Shown here piece after piece: positions 62,219-64,000 of a DNA stretch of 64,000 nucleotides. The DNA is from Erythrophleum ivorense (Eukaryota > Streptophyta > Magnoliopsida > Fabales > Fabaceae). How positions within the stretch are numbered: the stretch's first letter is position 1; the number at the start of each line of letters is the position of its first letter. The notes under the pieces were generated by a model that worked only from the letters and a program-made list of their open reading frames with translations, was not told the DNA's origin and ran no database searches. Location: the NCBI GenBank assembly GCA_026724425.1, contig JAIUCV010000001.1, forward strand, positions 19,397,875 through 19,461,874, given 5' to 3'. A program made the translations under genes and the position numbers.

Positions 62219-64000
62219 TGTAATATCCGTTATTCTAAAAGCCTTAAACTAAGGATATTACAAAAGGAAGTCCCCTAAATTGAATGATTAAAAGCTAAAT
62301 AAATTTAAGGTAATAATCTAGCCTTTGAAAATGAGGATACAAGGCTAAAGATGCTCAAAAAGCAAAGCCAGAATAGCTAAATAAAATTGGAGCAATGGCA
62401 TTTTTATAATTTCAGATAACTTTTGGAAAACTCAAAGGAGGGATCTTTAAATAGAAAAAAGTGAGTTTTTTTGGGATTTTCAGAGGCCTTAAAAACTATA
62501 GGAACCCCTAGAATGGTTAAAACCCCTCCAGTATGTAATTTAAAGTATCAATTGACCAAAACTTTGACCAATTTGTTCAAAAAGGTTTTTAATCTAATTT
62601 GGGTAAAACCAAAGGCATTGTATGAATTAGAGAATCTAAATATCATGATGGAAAAGACAATTCTCAAAAAGGAGTTGAAATGAGCCCAACTGAAAAGAAC
62701 CAAGAAAAAGAATTGAATTGAAATTTTAAAAAAGTATTAAAATGACCCCTCTTGCTCCTTATTTCAGCATGTCACCTCCTCCCTCCATTTTCCACCTACT
62801 TCATTTTGCTCCAAAATAGAACTTAGACAAGCTTGAGGAGGCACACAAGAGAGAGAGCAAGGAAGGAAGAAACTAAGAAAAAAAGTGTAAGAAATTCATG
62901 ATTTTCATGCTTTCTCCTTCTTCTAACTTCTTCTCCTCTTTCTTCTCTTTTCTCTCATAGTTTTGATAACTTAGAGCTATTTCATGGCTAGTTCAGTAGG
63001 AGGAGGAGAGGAATTAAAGGAGAGATTAGAAGCTTTAGAAAGCTCCTTGGAAAAGCTTGCAAATAAGGTAAGAAACTATGGATTATTTTGCTTCATCTTG
63101 TCTTCTTTTTCCACAGGTGTCTCGGCCAACCTTAGGCCCATCAAGGAAGGAAGGATTTTTTATCATAGCAAGGTAGGAACAAGGGTTTTAAGGTATGAGG
63201 AGTAAGAATATGCAATTGGAACTAAAAGAGAAGCCTTAGAAATTAAGTTATGTTACCTAGGGTTCTTATTGCACCTAGCAATTTTTGAAGCTTTCTAATG
63301 GTAATCTAGCTTATATAAGAGTATGTATGAGTTCTTAAAAGATCTAGGAAGATTTATGGGGGCCAAATTCCCTAAAGAAAATTCCATGGGCTCCTATAAG
63401 TATGCATGTCTTGGCCAAGGAAGGGAAAGGGTACCTAGGGAGAGTTTTCTTTGATTCCAAGGATAGAAATAGTCTAGATATGATTAATAAACACTAATGG
63501 AAGCATTGGTTTGAATTTAGAAGCCATGATTTTATGAGATTGGATTTTAGATTCCTTTTTAAGGCATAAAGAAGCAACTTGAGTCTAGGCTACTTGAATC
63601 GAATTGGAGATAACTCTAATGAGTTCAAATGGAGTCATGAGACTTAAAATGAATAAAAAATTAGAGTCAAGATCACAAATTCTAAGGGTTGCTTCATTAT
63701 ACTCTTATATGGAAGCCTAACTATGTTATATGCTAGAATAAGTTTATGTAATACTTATGTGAGGTTAGAGTTAGTTCCAATGATGTAATTGTGTCTTATT
63801 TGATTGTCTAGGCCAACCAAATCAAGCTCCTTCTAGGTGTGTATATGTGTGAGGCTGAGGAGGGGAAGGAAAATTCTAAGAAGAAAGCTTGTAATTTTGA
63901 CTCAATGTAGCTCTCTATCCTTTCTTGTATGCATTTCTTAGATGTTTTATTATCATTGGATACTTGTTTTTATGTTTGAACTATGAGATATGTTTATAGC
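62219..64000 (-). mobile_element. Reverse family C LTR-like element, cut by window end
   Basis: It starts TGTAATATCCG and follows the order of the 14032 and 43627 copies: the 'ggaacccctagaatgg' block near 62510, the pyrimidine-rich block near 62920, and the 'gtctcggcca' words near 63120 and 63400. The ORFs 62471-62683 and 62984-63205 recur as eroded frames in other C copies on the same relative strand and show no recognisable domain. Confidence 0.7.

Noticed and set aside
62984..63205. 73-codon ORF with a possible coiled coil as a gene
   Set aside because: It recurs as eroded frames at the same place in other C copies (for example near 44395 and 24150), so it is repeat sequence without evidence of coding.

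Overview
The window looks like repeat-dominated nuclear DNA from a flowering plant, probably a woody eudicot with a large, methylated genome. I cannot name the species. The evidence is AT-rich sequence depleted in CG outside a few arrays, no bacterial-type gene packing, and LTR-type ends (TG...CA with 5-bp target-site duplications, TSDs). There is also a plant-type tRNA-Asp primer-binding site and a Mutator-like 9-bp TSD. I see no convincing host protein-coding gene, tRNA or rRNA anywhere in the 64 kb. The only open frame longer than about 130 codons belongs to a retrotransposon.

Layout. 1-4449: nested solo-LTR-like elements of family C, one interrupted by a family A element. 4450-9600: a reverse C copy split by a forward C copy (5218-8937). 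9600-10823: an eroded internal region of another retroelement, with a gag CCHC zinc knuckle. 10824-23735: a nest four levels deep (E, then reverse C, then forward C, then B). 23728-32409: a reverse B copy, a tandem TRIM-like array (27021-27638), a reverse C copy and a truncated forward B copy. 32410-48240: a forward C copy holding a structurally complete 9.1-kb non-autonomous Athila-like LTR retrotransposon (32853-41953) and a reverse C copy (43627-47006). 48241-54606: background DNA with a 1-kb Mutator-like TIR element (49335-53139) split by a family A solo LTR (49882-52667). 54607-61895: a reverse Athila-like solo LTR split by a B solo LTR and by a second reverse Athila-like solo LTR. 62219-64000: the start of another reverse C copy.

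The main results are as follows. (1) The Athila-like element has matched LTRs, TSD ACCCA, PBS and PPT, but no protease, reverse transcriptase, RNase H or integrase. Instead it carries a Gln-rich and acidic frame with a duplicated CxC-x5-CxxC motif and six premature stops. (2) Families A, B and C (2.7-3.7 kb) recur only as LTR-like units with no internal domain. (3) A and B carry arrays of a palindromic octamer (GCCGCGGC-like in A, GCTATAGC-like in B), and in B these lie just downstream of a TATA-like box. (4) B and C share a small minisatellite with units of about 33 bp.

Boundaries were read by eye from termini and TSDs. No alignment or database search was run. Family letters A, B, C and E are local labels.
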